From Brienomyrus brachyistius (Eukaryota > Chordata > Actinopteri > Osteoglossiformes > Mormyridae): 64,000 bases of DNA. The stretch's first letter is position 1. Each line of letters begins with the position of its first letter. Below, one piece after another: positions 1-12,555 of the stretch. The stretch lies in NCBI RefSeq assembly GCF_023856365.1, contig NC_064548.1:18338461-18402460 (forward strand). The letters run 5' to 3'. A program made the position numbers and the translations under genes. The notes under the pieces are model-generated. The model was not told the DNA's origin, made no database searches, and was given only the letters and a program-made list of their open reading frames with translations.

Positions 1-439
1 CTTGCATAGTACTGTATATGATGCATATATAATATCAATATATTGATTAATTTGTACCACTGCGTGTAACTATTTTTATTTGGAGAAATAATTGTCACTA
101 ATGAAAATGCTTAAGAATAAATCAAATTGTTTGGCATTTCAGAGAATTGGGCCCAGTTTCTCGAAACCCTTGTAACGCTACGTCATTCATAAGTTCGTAA
201 GGAAGAAACTTTGGTAACACAGGGAAGTGCATGTTCAAATCTGGAGTTATTGGTGGTAACTGGCCAACAGTGGAACATCACTGTTGTCATGCTGACCTTT
301 ATTTTAGACATAGATGTACAAACTGGAAGAGAAATATTTGACTGGTGTGTCACTGAGAATGTTTATCAACAAGATCCATTTTACATAACTGCTTAACAAG
401 TACTGGGACACAGAGCCTGAAACCAGCCCGAAAAAGCCA

Positions 440-590
440 TGGACTTGAAGAGGGGACACCCTGGATGGGATGCCTGTCTATCACACCCATTTACCAAGAC
501 ACCCATCCACCTTAAACGCATATCTTTGCACTAAGGGATAGAATCTGGAGGAAACTCACAGATGGCGAGAATATGCAAATCCGCACTAAC
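440..590 (-). mobile_element. old degenerate SINE core fragment
   Basis: In reverse orientation this stretch resembles the middle of the GGATGG-tailed SINE seen intact at 59651-60000 (the block around TGCATGTTCTCCCC and the TCCAAAAACATGC block), but with many substitutions. It lies in the dpt intron or upstream region. The assignment is by eye and approximate. Confidence 0.35.
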
Positions 591-898
591 GACGCCGGAC
601 AAGAATCAAGCTAACAGTTCCTGAGGTGTGAAACCACTGTAGGATTCGCTAAGACACGCTGCCTAATGCCATATCCTTCATAGATATACCCACTTATACA
701 GTACAGGACCACAGGGAGGGTAGCGCAGATCCCAGGAAGCAGAGAATGTGAAGCAGGATACAGATTTTATCAGGGGGCCTAAACCACCTTCACTGATCTC
801 ACATCAGATCATAGGCTACCATTGATCATCTGCTAGCCTTGTTATCTGGAGAGACTATTCATTCACTACGGTTATCCTTAATCCAGTAGAAGAACAGA

Positions 899-1078
899 GG
901 TGCCACAGCAGGTTAGGACGCTGTTATCGGAAGGTTGAGGGTTCAGGTCTCTGGGTTGGCAGAGTGAGCCCCTAAGCTAGGTTCTTAACCCTTGGTTTCT
1001 CCAGAGACAATCTAACCATGCTTTCTCAAATGTATGTCACTTTCCATAAAAGTGTCTGCTAAATTAATTAAATGTAAA
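899..1078 (+). mobile_element. tRNA-derived SINE copy
   Basis: A tRNA-like head with a B-box-like GAGGGTTCAGGTCTC is followed by the block reading AAAAGTGTCTGCTAAATTAATTAAATGTAAA in pieces, the typical tail of a common fish tRNA SINE. It is diverged and probably old. It is located before the first visible dpt exon. Confidence 0.55.
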
Positions 1079-1569
1079 TTTAGAAGCAGTATTAGTCTGT
1101 TTTACCATCACATACTTCAGCCAGTGTCTACCTACACTCCTTAACCGCTTATACAGTACAGGGTCACTGCAGGGGTCTCCCTTCGGTAATTCGCCAAACA
1201 TTCCTCTAATAATTCCAAATTTATAAATGAAACGATGTGCAATGTTTCATCTGTGCGCTAAGTACTGTGCACTCACATTTTCATTTAGTTTGTTCAGATG
1301 TTGTGTGAAACTTTCGAACTGTGACTTTACTTTCAATTATACAGTTATCGCTAACAGTCACTGGACGAAAAATCACACCGCACAGTTTCCGTTAACCGTG
1401 CTACCAGATTGGGCATGTTTACGCGTTGGCCTCAGTTTGGTTGGATTGTGCTTGAGTGAAATGAACTGCAGTTGCCTATGTGATGAGAGGATGCAGTGTC
1501 CCAGTGAGGTATGGCTGTACACTGCAAATACTTCAGAGGGAACACTGCATAATTTTGTCTTTGTTGCAG

Positions 1570-2361
1570 GTTCTCCGTGTGCTCCAAAAATGCCATGGTT
1601 GCTGGGGTTCAAAGTCAGTACTTCAGTTCAGTTTTGGACCGCGAGTGGCAGTTCTACTGTTGCAGATATGGCCGCCGATGTCCCTATTCCTGCTGGTACA
1701 TCCCGTCTAACTCCTACTCTGGGAGTGGGCTTTGGTGTCCTGATAGACAATCCTGTAATCTTACTCATGGTGCAGAAATACTCAGCCGCTATGTGTTTGA
1801 GAACCGACCCTTGTTTCTGGCACAGGAGGACTACTGACGTTCCTGAATACTACAGGGAGGAGGGAGACATGACGGTGCCAGGCTATGGATATTTTATCAG
1901 GGGGGCGCAAACCACCTTCAGTGGTGTTCTCAGGTCAGCCCATAGGCTAACATTGATCTTGGTATTAGCTTTGATTATTTATTTGCTTGGCAGCTGATCT
2001 GGACAGGCTACACATTTAGTTCAGTTACCCGTAATCCCTTTGGAAGCTGTAAACATCAGTTTTAAAAGCACAGTGAGAAAGATTTTTCTTCAAGAATAAA
2101 TGTAAAAAAAAAACTAAACTCCCGCTGAGCTTTGCCTACGTTCACATGGTCGATGTCAAAGGCCAACGGAGCCATTCACTGTTTGATACGTTTCATTACA
2201 CACGCTTTTTTTCGGTGGAAAATATCCCAACGCAGGCAGGGTTCGTCTCGCCAGAGGTGTTTTTGTAACTGTCTCCTTGTTTTCTGTCTTGCAGAGATCG
2301 GCAGTGGAAGTACATCGTATGCAGGATTACAGATTTTGATTGTGAATTTGAGAACTTCTAA
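1570..2361 (+). CDS. dpt: dermatopontin, partial (last three coding exons)
   Basis: Dermatopontin is a small secreted extracellular-matrix protein that binds decorin and TGF-beta and promotes collagen fibril assembly. Three exons read in one frame: 1570-1695, 1826-1933 and 2295-2361 (stop TAA 2359-2361). Each is bounded by AG and GT, and phases agree (TG|G at 1695/1826, AG|A at 1933/2295). The products contain the family hallmarks: [34 protein letters not shown] and the C-terminal [25 protein letters not shown] end with its conserved cysteines. The first exon here starts in phase 2, so an upstream exon must supply the signal peptide and N-terminal half. I found no match in 1-1569, so it probably lies left of the window, which fits the four-exon human gene. 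A 256-codon open frame at 1227-1997 overlaps these exons in another frame and is a shadow. Identification is firm; the gene is incomplete only because of the window edge. Confidence 0.93.
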
Positions 2362-2965
2362 TGTGGCTCAACAGTGGGAAGAAGCTTTTCTGTATGTTTG
2401 CCAGCCGGTAAACTACAGAAGAATGCAAATATACTGATTTTTAAAATATCTTACCGCTAAATGTTTATCATGTATAGAAATTTACATCAGCTGCAAAATA
2501 TGCATAAAATACACGTACATTTTTTGCATAAAAATGGAATATCGGGAACATTACAGTGATCCATATATATACAGTATAATATGATGGTGTCTTATAACAA
2601 ATATTGACATATTAATAACAGTTTATTGCAGAAAAATGTACTTATTCCACTAAAGTTATTCATCCATCTAAAAAATTTGTACTTTAATGTGTAATTCAGC
2701 TGTGAGTATGACACTGACATGTTTAATATCTTATAAAAAATCTGTTTCTGAAAAACTTGTAAATTTACAAAAACCTGTAAATTCTATTAAAAAAGGGTAC
2801 TCTGACTCCTTAAATACATTTCAGATTTTTTATCTTTTCTATTGCCATAGCTATTCTCTATGCACAAACTTGCACCAAGAATTTTACTTGGTATGAGAGG
2901 TGCAGCCGTAAGGACAGACAGACATGGCTATGCTGGCAAAATACAATAAAAATAGCTAATCCGAA
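2362..2965 (+). other. probable dpt 3' UTR
   Basis: AT-rich sequence follows the dpt stop codon. The first canonical AATAAA downstream is at 2945-2950, so cleavage would fall near 2965. The extent is inferred from that signal alone. Confidence 0.45.
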
Positions 2966-3434
2966 GTCTTAAAATATACACAGTACTTACACAAAGTCTT
3001 GGGACACTTGGTTAATAATTTTAAAATGTTACAAATGTAATGGTTTCATAAAAAGTGCTTGGACAAGCAATGTTTAACATATCTGCATATGTCTTCTTTT
3101 TATTAACTGTCATACTTTTTCTGACTGACTCCTTCGCTTCTTTTCTTGCTGCTATTGATTGCAATTGTGGTCACTGGCTCCCAAAGCGACACTAAACACG
3201 AATGTTTGGTGCTTTATATTGTTGTAATAGTGTTACTAATTAAAAAGCATCCAATGACACTGCATGTCAATGATCTTCTTAACTTGGAACTGCTGTTTTA
3301 GGACTATAATTCGGGTTTCAATTTGCTACTACTTGGAATTAGTCTTTTACTTAAAACTATTGATTGTTTAATTGATACAGTAATGATTTAACAGCATTTT
3401 TACTTAAGAAAGCATTCCAAGACTGTCTTTGAGC

Positions 3435-3436
<2 letters not shown>

Positions 3437-3502
<66 letters not shown>
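3437..3502. repeat. (TG)33 microsatellite
   Basis: Uninterrupted TG dinucleotide repeat of 66 bp. Confidence 0.98.
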
Positions 3503-3505
<3 letters not shown>

Positions 3506-4393
3506 TGAGGCCTTTATACTGTTGATACCTGTGAAAATATATTAAAATTAAGTTTTCCTACTGATTATTATTTTTACAGAAACCACGCAGAAACAAAATT
3601 CCGAGATTGTTTCAGCAATTTACATAAAATGTTTCATCAATAATCACAAACACATTTTCCAAAGGACGTGAGCTTACTGACAGAGGTCTAGCTGTATTTT
3701 TCAGGTAAACCGAAACCTGGGAGAAGCCGGACACTGACCAGTCACATAAGAGAGTTACTTTACCCACAAGACACACCAAGGGCTGCAAAGCAGCTCAGTT
3801 GGGTTTACCTTTAATACCCCGTTAATGTACAGTATATCGGTGTATTTATTCAGATACACACACTTTCCCCAGTAAACACTTCAAGATGTTTAACCTAAAT
3901 TGCCGAGTCAATCATCTCGGTGCTTGCAGTGTGTCACTAAATCATAGATCACAGACTGCTTTGGCTTCGGAAAGTACCAATCTGTCTGAGCCAGAAAACG
4001 TTTTCTTAGACTTGGTGAAATAAGTGTGAGGAACCATCGGAGCCCTGCACCAAAATGATTGTTTGTTTATACCTGACGTGGTGCATGTTGTAGTTTTGCT
4101 AGAATGTACACTTTATCATACTGACAGTGTGGTGTCTTCTCAGTTATGTGCTGAACCCCACAGTAAGCCCATTCTAACCCAATATTGTCTAAAAATAGTG
4201 TACTTTTATATTATAAATTATAATACTCTCAAAACAAGGTTGTTATGGAACTTTCTCAAAAACAACGTGCATCTTTGATTCAATTTTTCTTACAAACAAT
4301 TTTGAATTGCCAGACCAACAAACGTGTCTATTTTCCAGCTCATTGCCAATGATTTAAAGCACTTTGTCTAAACCATCTGCAGTAAGTGTCTGG

Positions 4394-4395
<2 letters not shown>

Positions 4396-4427
<32 letters not shown>
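4396..4427. repeat. (GT)16 microsatellite
   Basis: Uninterrupted GT dinucleotide repeat of 32 bp. Confidence 0.97.
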
Positions 4428-4429
<2 letters not shown>

Positions 4430-5424
4430 ATGGGTGTCTGTCAGCAGCGTAAAGCAACAAAGCAACATAATGCAGAATGAACCAAACCCAACACTTCATA
4501 CAACCTGCATGAAGTAAAACAAATGGAATCGTTATGCAAGGTCGCGGTCAGCCAGAGGAAGGATCCTGGCCTGTCCCACGGGCTGGACCCCTCCCTCATA
4601 ATGAGAGGCAAGATTTACAGATTACCCTACTCAAAAAGACAGATTTTCCACCTCGTAATATTCATCAGCCCACGAAGGCTTGGCTCATTCAAGGCTTCGT
4701 TTTAGTGAAGCACAAATGAGTGAAGCACAAATAAACATAATAATAAACATAATTAAAACAACCTGCCGTGTACAGGTTTCCAGTCCATGGCTGCCACATC
4801 TGTCCTGTACCATGTAAAATAATAAATATATAAAGAACACTGGTTTGTAGATTAATCAAGTTTATATTCCGTGGGTCTTATTTAGCTTATTTAGACCATT
4901 TTCATCACAGTCTGATGTACAGCGATGATGCTTCAGGCATAGCTGGCCAATAGCATAAGAAACGGTGACAGAAACGTGCTGTAGACTTGTGCTCAGAATC
5001 AGTTTAATATTTCCATTTCTCGAAAAAATATTTCTAGATTTTCTCTCCCCTTTACTGCTCTAGAATTTGTACCCCCAGGTGACTTGGTATGTCATTACAC
5101 CACGGTAATGACATAGAGCTCTCTAACTGGTGCCACAACAGGATAGCTGATTCTAATGAGCTGTTCCTTCAAGACACTGGCAAGAAAAGATTGTTGTTCT
5201 GGTTTGGACCTGCATGCTACATCTGGACAAACAAATGGCCAAATGGTTTGTTTGAAGTGACATTTCCCCTAAAGCCTGCCATTCCAGTGTGCAAGTCAAG
5301 CAGTCTGCTTGACCTGTCCCTCAAAACAAGTAAAAGACCACAAAGACACTATAATGAGACACAAATGCTAGTAACAAAGCAAGGGTAATTCTGCTAGCTT
5401 TTCCTGCACTTTCCAAACCATTTC

Positions 5425-5496
5425 ACCTGCTCAAATACCTGCTCAAATACCTGCTGAAATACCTGCTGAAATACCAGCTCAAATACCTGTTCAAAT
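5425..5496. repeat. 12-bp tandem repeat, six copies
   Basis: Unit ACCTGCTCAAAT repeated six times with single-base variants (CTGCTG, CAGCTC, CTGTTC). The length variation suggests slippage. Confidence 0.9.
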
Positions 5497-7045
5497 ACTG
5501 GAATGTACACTAAACCGAATATGTTTTCCATTCAGTTAAGGACTTTTGCTGCACCAGAATACTAAGACTGTTTTGCTATTCTTTGGGAAACTGTCACCAA
5601 GTGTATGAATATATGCATACTGTATATCGTCAACATCCTCACAGAAGCAGTCATTTTTTTCACGATAAGAATGAAACGATTTCATTTCAAAGCTTAGCTC
5701 CACTGTGACACCTTAGCACGCTTGTAAGAAAAACAATCCGGCATTAAAAGCACCTTTTAGCACAAATTTTTCAAATATAAATTAACTATCAAACCGCATT
5801 AGCAATCTCAAGAGCAACAAACAGCTTTGTTTCTGCAACATTTACCATAACAAGCAAAATCACGGTATAATGTCTGGGATTTTCACACTATTAACTTTAG
5901 ACAAACATTCCACATGTAATGTTTTTCCACATTACATTTCTAGCCTTTTTGTTGCACACTGTGCTTGAAACTTAAAATTCCCCCAGCTGTTTGGTAAATA
6001 ATCATGCATGACCAGCTCTGTCCAATATAAATATTATTAACAGTGACCAGTATGATGTATTAAAGGTTAATATGTCTTTCTGAGAAGGGTTGCAAAGACA
6101 TATCTAGGGCTCTGAATCTCCACTGAACCACATTCAGTTCAAATTCTGAAAAAAAAGTGGAGTTTGGGGCAGTAGGTGATCTGGAAGTTACAAAGAAGCC
6201 CGAACAAACTCTACAGACCTCCAGGCCCTTTTTACCACCAACTGAGGGTCAGTGTGGCAGAAAGACAATCTGAGAAATAGGGCACGTGGCAGATTGGTAA
6301 GACGAAGTCCACTAAGAAGAAGAACATTAATGCTGATATTAATGCAACAAATATATCGTCCCTGTTCGATGAAAACTGCGTATGTCCACTTTTTTGAAGA
6401 TTGTGGTATAGATGGAATACGTCCGTTCTCCTCTGTCATTGGATAATGTTTAACTGACCAATGAAAAGATGTTTAGTCATCTTATGTTTGTACTGCTTAA
6501 CATTTGTATTCATGATGGTGATTGGATATGGATTACTTTATATCACTAATTTTAACAACTTCATGCTGATAGCTAGACAGTTAGTTAACATCACTATTAA
6601 TTGTGAATACAAGGCAAGTGTAGTTTGACTCGTTGACATGGACATTCTTGCCTTGTTGACAACAATCCACATAAGCCAATTTAAAACATTAAACCGTTTA
6701 CTGGCGGCTGTATAAAAACAGATTAATATTTGGGGTGCTAAAGGTGTTTTAGTTTTATGTTGTTTTAGGTTTTTACTGTAAAATAGTTTTGCTTTTTTCA
6801 TGCTCCTGAAATAATAGCTTTTCTGAGATATGCATTTTTCATAGAACAGCAACAATGCGTAGCATTTTTAAGAGTTCTGGAACAATATTTTGTTTAAAAA
6901 CAGAAGTCAAACTGGACCTTTTAGGCCTATTTAAGCTCTGATATGGTTAAAACCAAACTGCATTCTACAGTAATAACTTCATACTAACCATTAAGCATTT
7001 CTGTTGATAGTGTTAAAGCGTTTGCTACATCAGGACCAGTGTGAT

Positions 7046-7198
7046 CAGGGGCACAGGAACCAGAGACCAAGGGGGCTTCATGTAACCCCATTATTTAATT
7101 TCGCTTCATTTGTCCCCACAGAAATACTTAACTTTTATACTATTAAGTTGTGCTCCCCCCCCCCACCCTCCAATATCAAACTTCGTCCTACGCCATTG
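7046..7198. mobile_element. probable hAT-like MITE
   Basis: The left end reads CAGGGGCACAGGAACC and the right end, reverse-complemented, reads CAATGGCGTAGGACGA. These are imperfect terminal inverted repeats of the CAGNGGCGTAGGAA type found on hAT elements. A poly-C run lies near the right end. Flanking 8-mers (AGTGTGAT and AGTACTGT) match only partly, so the target duplication is decayed or the ends are misplaced. Confidence 0.45.
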
Positions 7199-8006
7199 AG
7201 TACTGTATGACTCTCTGTCATTGAAGGAACCATAAATGCTGCCCTGCACCAGGGAGTCCTACAGGGAAATGTCTGGTCAACTCCGTGCTGAAACCAAGCC
7301 ATGTAATTCAGAAACACAATGATTCAAAACACATTAACATCAGAATGATTCACAAGAATATTGATATATTAGACTGGCCGGGCTTACAGCCATACAAATA
7401 TCATGGGGCAGCCCGGAGCGAAAGTAGAGGTTGATTAATATATTAAAGAAACGGTTGATTATATACATTTCATTATGCTTTTAGAAGGGTGATTTGGTGT
7501 CATGATGCATTTTTTTGTAAAGAAAGGGACGTCATTCAGTTTTCTTCACTCAGGTTCCATTTTCTCTAATATGCCATTTTTGCAATCTGATGAGATGCAG
7601 CATCAAAAATAATGCAAAAGGACATTGAAGGGAAACATATTTTCATGAATAAAATTGCTGTAACACTACAAAATAAAGGCAAATTGCTTTGTTATAGTGA
7701 CAGATGGGCTTGCATGGACTTTCTCACAAATCACACAGAGCCATTTTGTTTTTGATCAACATAAATTTAAATTTTGATAAATGCAAACTTAAATTTATTG
7801 CTTCTGTAAAAAAAATGAATAGACTTTTTGATGGGACTAGTATCTGGAAATTTGAGGACTGAAATGTTAAATGGCACTAGACATAACAGAGAGTATTAAG
7901 ACGCTTTTCTATTGTTCAGAAACGCTGTATGTATGGCTGAAGCCGACACAAACTAGTCTGCTGTGTAACCAATTAGGTTCAGTCTTTAAGAAAGCCGACT
8001 AGTTAC

Positions 8007-8068
8007 CTGACCGATCAGCTGGCCTATTAACTGGCCAATCAGCTGCCCAATTAGCTGGCCAATCAGCT
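8007..8068. repeat. short tandem repeat carrying CCAAT motifs
   Basis: Roughly 18-20-bp units built on CAGCTGGCCAATCAGCTG-like sequence are repeated about three times, giving CCAATCAG twice and a third CCAATTAG in about 60 bp. Confidence 0.7.
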
Positions 8069-8478
8069 AATGTGTAAGGGAGGCTGGTGTTCGAGGTGAA
8101 GATTTTCAGCATTCTCTATGGAAAATACTGAATAGTGTGTATCAAGATGAAACTGTGTAAATATCATTCATGCAGAACTGTTTGTGTTTGAGAAGACACC
8201 GGGATTAGATTTGAGTCTCACTCTAAATTTATCATGTCTTAGGCTGGATCTTCTCGCACCCTTCTCTGACACCTATGACCAACAGACCAGCAAAATCCAG
8301 GATCTGTTTAGAAGAAAACACTGATCCCGAGGCTTCTAATGTTCTACTGAAAAATTCAGTGGTGCATAGTCTTTACTTTCAGGGGCTTCACTGCCAAGTC
8401 TAGTTTTTATTATGAGTTGACCCAGCAGTAAATGTACAAAGCAGGGTAAATAGGGTCCTCTTCTACTCTGTGCTTACC

Positions 8479-9177
8479 AGCCACTGCCTAATTTCCAGGT
8501 GTATACCTTTTTAGAGAGCACACTTCACTCATAGCCACTGCCTTATTTCCAGGTGTATACCTTTTTAGAGAGCACACTTCACTCATAGCCACTGCCTTAT
8601 TTCCAGGTGTATACCTTTTTAGAGAGCAGACTTCACTCATAGCCACTGCCTTATTTCCAGGTGTATACCTTTTAGAGAGCACACTTCACTCATAGCCACT
8701 GCCTTATTTCCAGGTGTATACCTTTTTAGAGAGCACACTTCACTCATAGCCACTGCCTTATTTCCAGGTGTATACCTTTTAGAGAGCACACTTCACTCAT
8801 AGCCACTGCCATATTTCCAGGTGTATACCTTTTTAGAGAGCACACTTCACTCATAGCCACTGCCTTATTTCCAGGTGTATACCTTTTTAGAGAGCACACT
8901 TCACTCATAGCCACTGCCATATTTCCAGGTGTATACCTTTTTAGAGAGCACACTTCACTCATAGCCACTGCCTTATTTCCAGGTGTATACCTTTTTAGAG
9001 AGCACACTTCACTCATAGCCACTGCCTTATTTCCAGGTGTATACCTTTTTAGAGAGCACACTTCACTCATAGCCACTGCCTTATTTCCAGGTGTATACCT
9101 TTTTAGAGAGCACACTTCACTCATAGCCACTGCCTTATTTCCAGGTGTATACCTTTTAGAGAGCACACTTTACTCAT
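8479..9177. repeat. 54-bp minisatellite, 13 copies
   Basis: Unit starts fall at 8479, 8533, 8587, 8641, 8694, 8748, 8801, 8855, 8909, 8963, 9017, 9071 and 9125. Most units are 54 bp. Two internal units and the last one are a base short (four Ts instead of five before AGAGAG). Units differ at only a few positions (TTATTT/ATATTT/TAATTT; CACACTT/CAGACTT), so the array is very homogeneous and probably recently expanded. Because 54 is a multiple of three and the unit has no stop on the minus strand, long minus-strand open frames with an 18-residue repeat appear. The 53-bp units break them, which argues against coding. Confidence 0.97.
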
Positions 9178-12100
9178 ATGCTAATAACGGTACATCAGAT
9201 TTCTTAGTCCTGCAGACTGTGGAGATACAGGGAATGCAATAACTTAAGGTGCTGAGAAGAGCGATTTCTGACAAGAGCTCCAGCGGAATGTCCCACAACA
9301 AGACCTGACTGGGACATCCAAAAAAATATTCTGCATAATGGGAAACAGGTTCCAGTCTCAAAATCAGTTCTTTATTAATCTCATTCAGATCAAAGAGAGT
9401 TTAAAACAACACTGCAGGGGCTGTTTCCCTTTCACTGTACCATCATACTGCTTCCCAGCCCAAAGGTCACTTTGCCAGTGTTGTGCTCTAGTAAAACCTT
9501 TCTGCTCACTGCAGCACAGCCTTGTCGCTATTTACAGTGCAGCTATACAGTACTACCTATACATTTCTACATGAGAATCTGATCCAATTGACTGCTTCCT
9601 TTTACCTTTGCCCACCCCCAGTCGTGTGCAGCTGTATGAAAGCCGGGGGCTACTTTTCGAGCTACTCTTCATTAGTACACAGATGCCAAGGATTTCATCC
9701 ACATATCAGCATACTGAAATATTAACTCAATGCCCTCTAAATGGAAAGGAGGTTAGAGAAGCCTGCATCTTCTCCTCGCCCCCCGCCGCACCCCTACCCC
9801 CCCCCTCAAAGAACGTAATGTTCTGTGTGCTTTTAGGCTGCATTGACGTGTCACTTCTTGTAAGGCTCCTCCCGCTTGAAGTACATGGAGGGCTGCAAAC
9901 CCCCCACCCCTCCCCTTCCCACCACTGAGTCATATACATCCAGAAGAAAATGCATGCGGTCAGATCTGCATCGGCCGGGCGGGGCCTGGATACTCTACAT
10001 CCACATCTAACCTTCAAGCTCCCCTGCCCCCCCCACCTTCCATACTCCTGTCAGCTCCATCAGGGGTCCAGTTGTACTGAAGCCAGAACAGCTGGTGCAT
10101 GTAGTACAACGTCTCACGGAGGCTGGCTGCAGTGGGGCTGTAGTCACGGCTGCTCAGGATGCCTGTGGCCATTTAAAAATAGAAACAATGTTTTCTGGCG
10201 GATGGGAGCGAGTTCTAGGTGACTGACGGCGCTCAGTGTTTCGCTTCGACCGCAGAACTAAATAGAGGTGTCCCTTTCTGTAGCAATCATCTCAAGTGAC
10301 TGAAAACTACTGCGGCACAATCTAACTATAGCTACTGGACCAGAGGAAGCTGGATTTGAGGCACACAGATTAGATGCTTTAACTCTTTCAGGGACACTTT
10401 ATTGGTGCTCGTCTAGGACAGTCCCAGTGCTCTTCTCAAAAGTCTCAGGCAGCTATATTACACATAGAGCGCGTCGCGTTAATTTAATAACTGTCAGCAT
10501 GCCTTAACTATTTTGAAGCATCACCTGTGCAGTGACAATCCTCTGCCCTGCTCTTACTGTGTGCTGAAAAGGTTAACAGGCAAAGATGTAAACAAGCGAG
10601 TGGGAAAATGCTTCTGGGTCAGGTCGCAATGCTGGTCTGATTTCCGCCACGGCATTGATGTGGTATTCCTCAGTTGGGGGGGGGGGGGTTATATAAGCCA
10701 GCGAGGACAGGCAGTTGCGTTATATGTAACTTCCGCACACTGATGTTCAATGTATCCAGCATCCATCCATCCATCCATTTTCCAAACCGCTTATCCTACT
10801 GGGTCGCGGGGGGTGTATCCAGCATATTGTGCAAAATTTTAAATACACCCTCATTCTAATGGAATGACAGAGATAAGTGATGTTTCGCAGCAATCTAAAA
10901 TAGGCATAAAATACAAAATGTAGTACTTCTTTCAACAAATATAGGTCTTCAAGACAGGAACACCAAATGCCAACTCCTGTCCCATAATTGTTTACCATGA
11001 CAAGCCCCTCAATGTTATACATGTCATATTGACAGAAGATGCCAAATTCAAAACTATTCATGCATAAAACAAAAGGTAAACATGATAAAGGCCTCACATA
11101 ATACAGAAGCTCATCTAGAATCCAGTTTTGAAACTCATTAAAATATATTCCTCAGTAAGAACATTAGTTGTATGATCATACTGTCAATGTGCAGTGTAAA
11201 TAGTGGCCAACTGCCATGAAGAGTAAAGTGGTCTGATCTACAGCCTGCATGTTCAGTAAACATGCAATTCGGTTGCCCAGGCTATTTTATCTCAGTGGTT
11301 TAGAGAAAGGTTGGGTTGTGTTCTACCTTATCCCATAAAAGACGTCTGTATCCCACAGTCAATAAGCTAGTCCTTGTAGTTTAAAGGCTATGGCTCCTCT
11401 ACCATTAGAGCATCTGGAGTATTTCCCAGCCGTAACCTCAGAGAGGCAGCACGTTCCGGTCCGCGCTGAGCCTGACTACGTTGCCATAGAAGTGTACAGC
11501 GTATCAAAGAGGATTCAGAAGTACAAGCACATGTTCCATCAACCTTCACTGGCCATTAAGTTTAACTGTACCGTTACACTAGCAGGAAGCTGGGCTTTGT
11601 CATGAGCAGACTGGTCACCTTGTCCGTTGAGATCACAGGGAAGAAACTAAGGGAAGTCAGAACATTGGTGCGAGGCAGTTACGTCAGGGCCGGAACAGTC
11701 CTGCTTATTGGTCAGTGCGTGGAGATTTTGACACATGTAAACGGTAAACAATGGAAAAAAAGGCCCTTGTCTTCCAAGTGGAGACACTAGATCAGCCCTG
11801 GGAGGCTGCGAAATAAACAGAGACTGCATTAGTGTTCCTAGGGAAGGAAACACCGTGTCATTGATAGCCCCTACTGAGGTGTCACCGCATCTGTTCTGAG
11901 TGGGTACATTTCCAGTAATCGCTTTTGTTTTTAGTTACCCACTCCATTTGAAACAAGGCGTGCCAGACTCATCCGAAATTAGCTAAGTGCCCTTGGCGTG
12001 ACACTTGAGACTTAGGATTTTGAGTTAAACCGTGTCTTTAAATGATTAAAACTGCCATGATGGCTGATGTCTCGGTACAGGTATCCTCGCTGCATACTTA

Positions 12101-12547
12101 CTGCAGTTAAAAGAAAAATCACTTCGTTATCAACAGAAAGCTGAATAGTGTCTGTCTTATAAAATGATAGTCTCTAACATAAAACCCAAAGACAAAATAC
12201 TTCTGTTAGCATTAGTTAATAGCATAAGGTCAGGCTGAAATACCACTGTGTGGAGAGTGTTTAGAGTTCTGCAGAGACCTCCATTGTGAGTGGCCTCACC
12301 CCTGGTGCTGATTGTCAATGGACGTTTTCTGTGTAACCCAGTCCATAAAGGCATATGAAGGAAGCATTTGTACATGCTACTAATACAGGCCTAGATAGTC
12401 ACTGACCTTGTTAATGAACCTTCTTTTAGCACATAGCGTATCACTTAAAGATACATCAGGGCTTATAACTTTAAGGTTCTATGTTAATGTCCCCAGAGTC
12501 CATGGCCTTTTTATAATATCCTTCAGCAAGGTACCTGACCTGAATTG
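9178..12547. other. intergenic, no gene recognised
   Basis: No recognisable exon on either strand. It contains C-rich and G-rich runs (about 9790-9805, 10030-10036, 10676-10688) and a short SINE fragment at 10761-10813. Open frames of up to about 115 codons are present but show no family motifs. Confidence 0.55.
10761..10813 (-). mobile_element. 5'-truncated SINE tail with target duplication
   Basis: Reverse-orientation copy of the last 50 or so bases of the GGATGG-tailed SINE (CCATCCATCC then TTTTCCAAACCGCTTATCC). It is flanked by a direct repeat TGTATCCAGCAT at about 10751-10762 and again at 10814-10825, the target-site duplication expected of a LINE-mobilised insertion. Confidence 0.85.
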
Positions 12548-12555
12548 CTCTAGCA

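Larger units (their letters stand above)
2966..8478. other. intergenic, no gene recognised
   Basis: I see no exon with homology I recognise on either strand. Open frames here are short, lack family motifs and are not bounded by coherent splice sites. The stretch holds two TG microsatellites, a 12-bp tandem repeat (5425-5496), a probable hAT-like MITE (7046-7198) and a CCAAT-bearing short repeat (8007-8068). Conserved non-coding elements could be present but cannot be told from one sequence. Confidence 0.6.

Noticed and set aside
211..396. Possible dpt exon 1 (contains GQQWN, loosely like DRQWN)
   Set aside because: No signal peptide, no CP or WWE motifs and no TG|GT donor in the needed phase; similarity is by chance.
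1227..1997. 256-codon plus-strand open frame that could be called a novel secreted protein
   Set aside because: It overlaps two dermatopontin exons in a different frame, shows no family motif and runs through their splice sites.
8744..9166. 140-codon minus-strand repeat protein (18-residue repeats)
   Set aside because: Product of the 54-bp minisatellite; one-base-short units break the frame and there are no gene signals.
8479..9177. CRISPR-like array
   Set aside because: Repeats are contiguous with no unique spacers and the genome is vertebrate.
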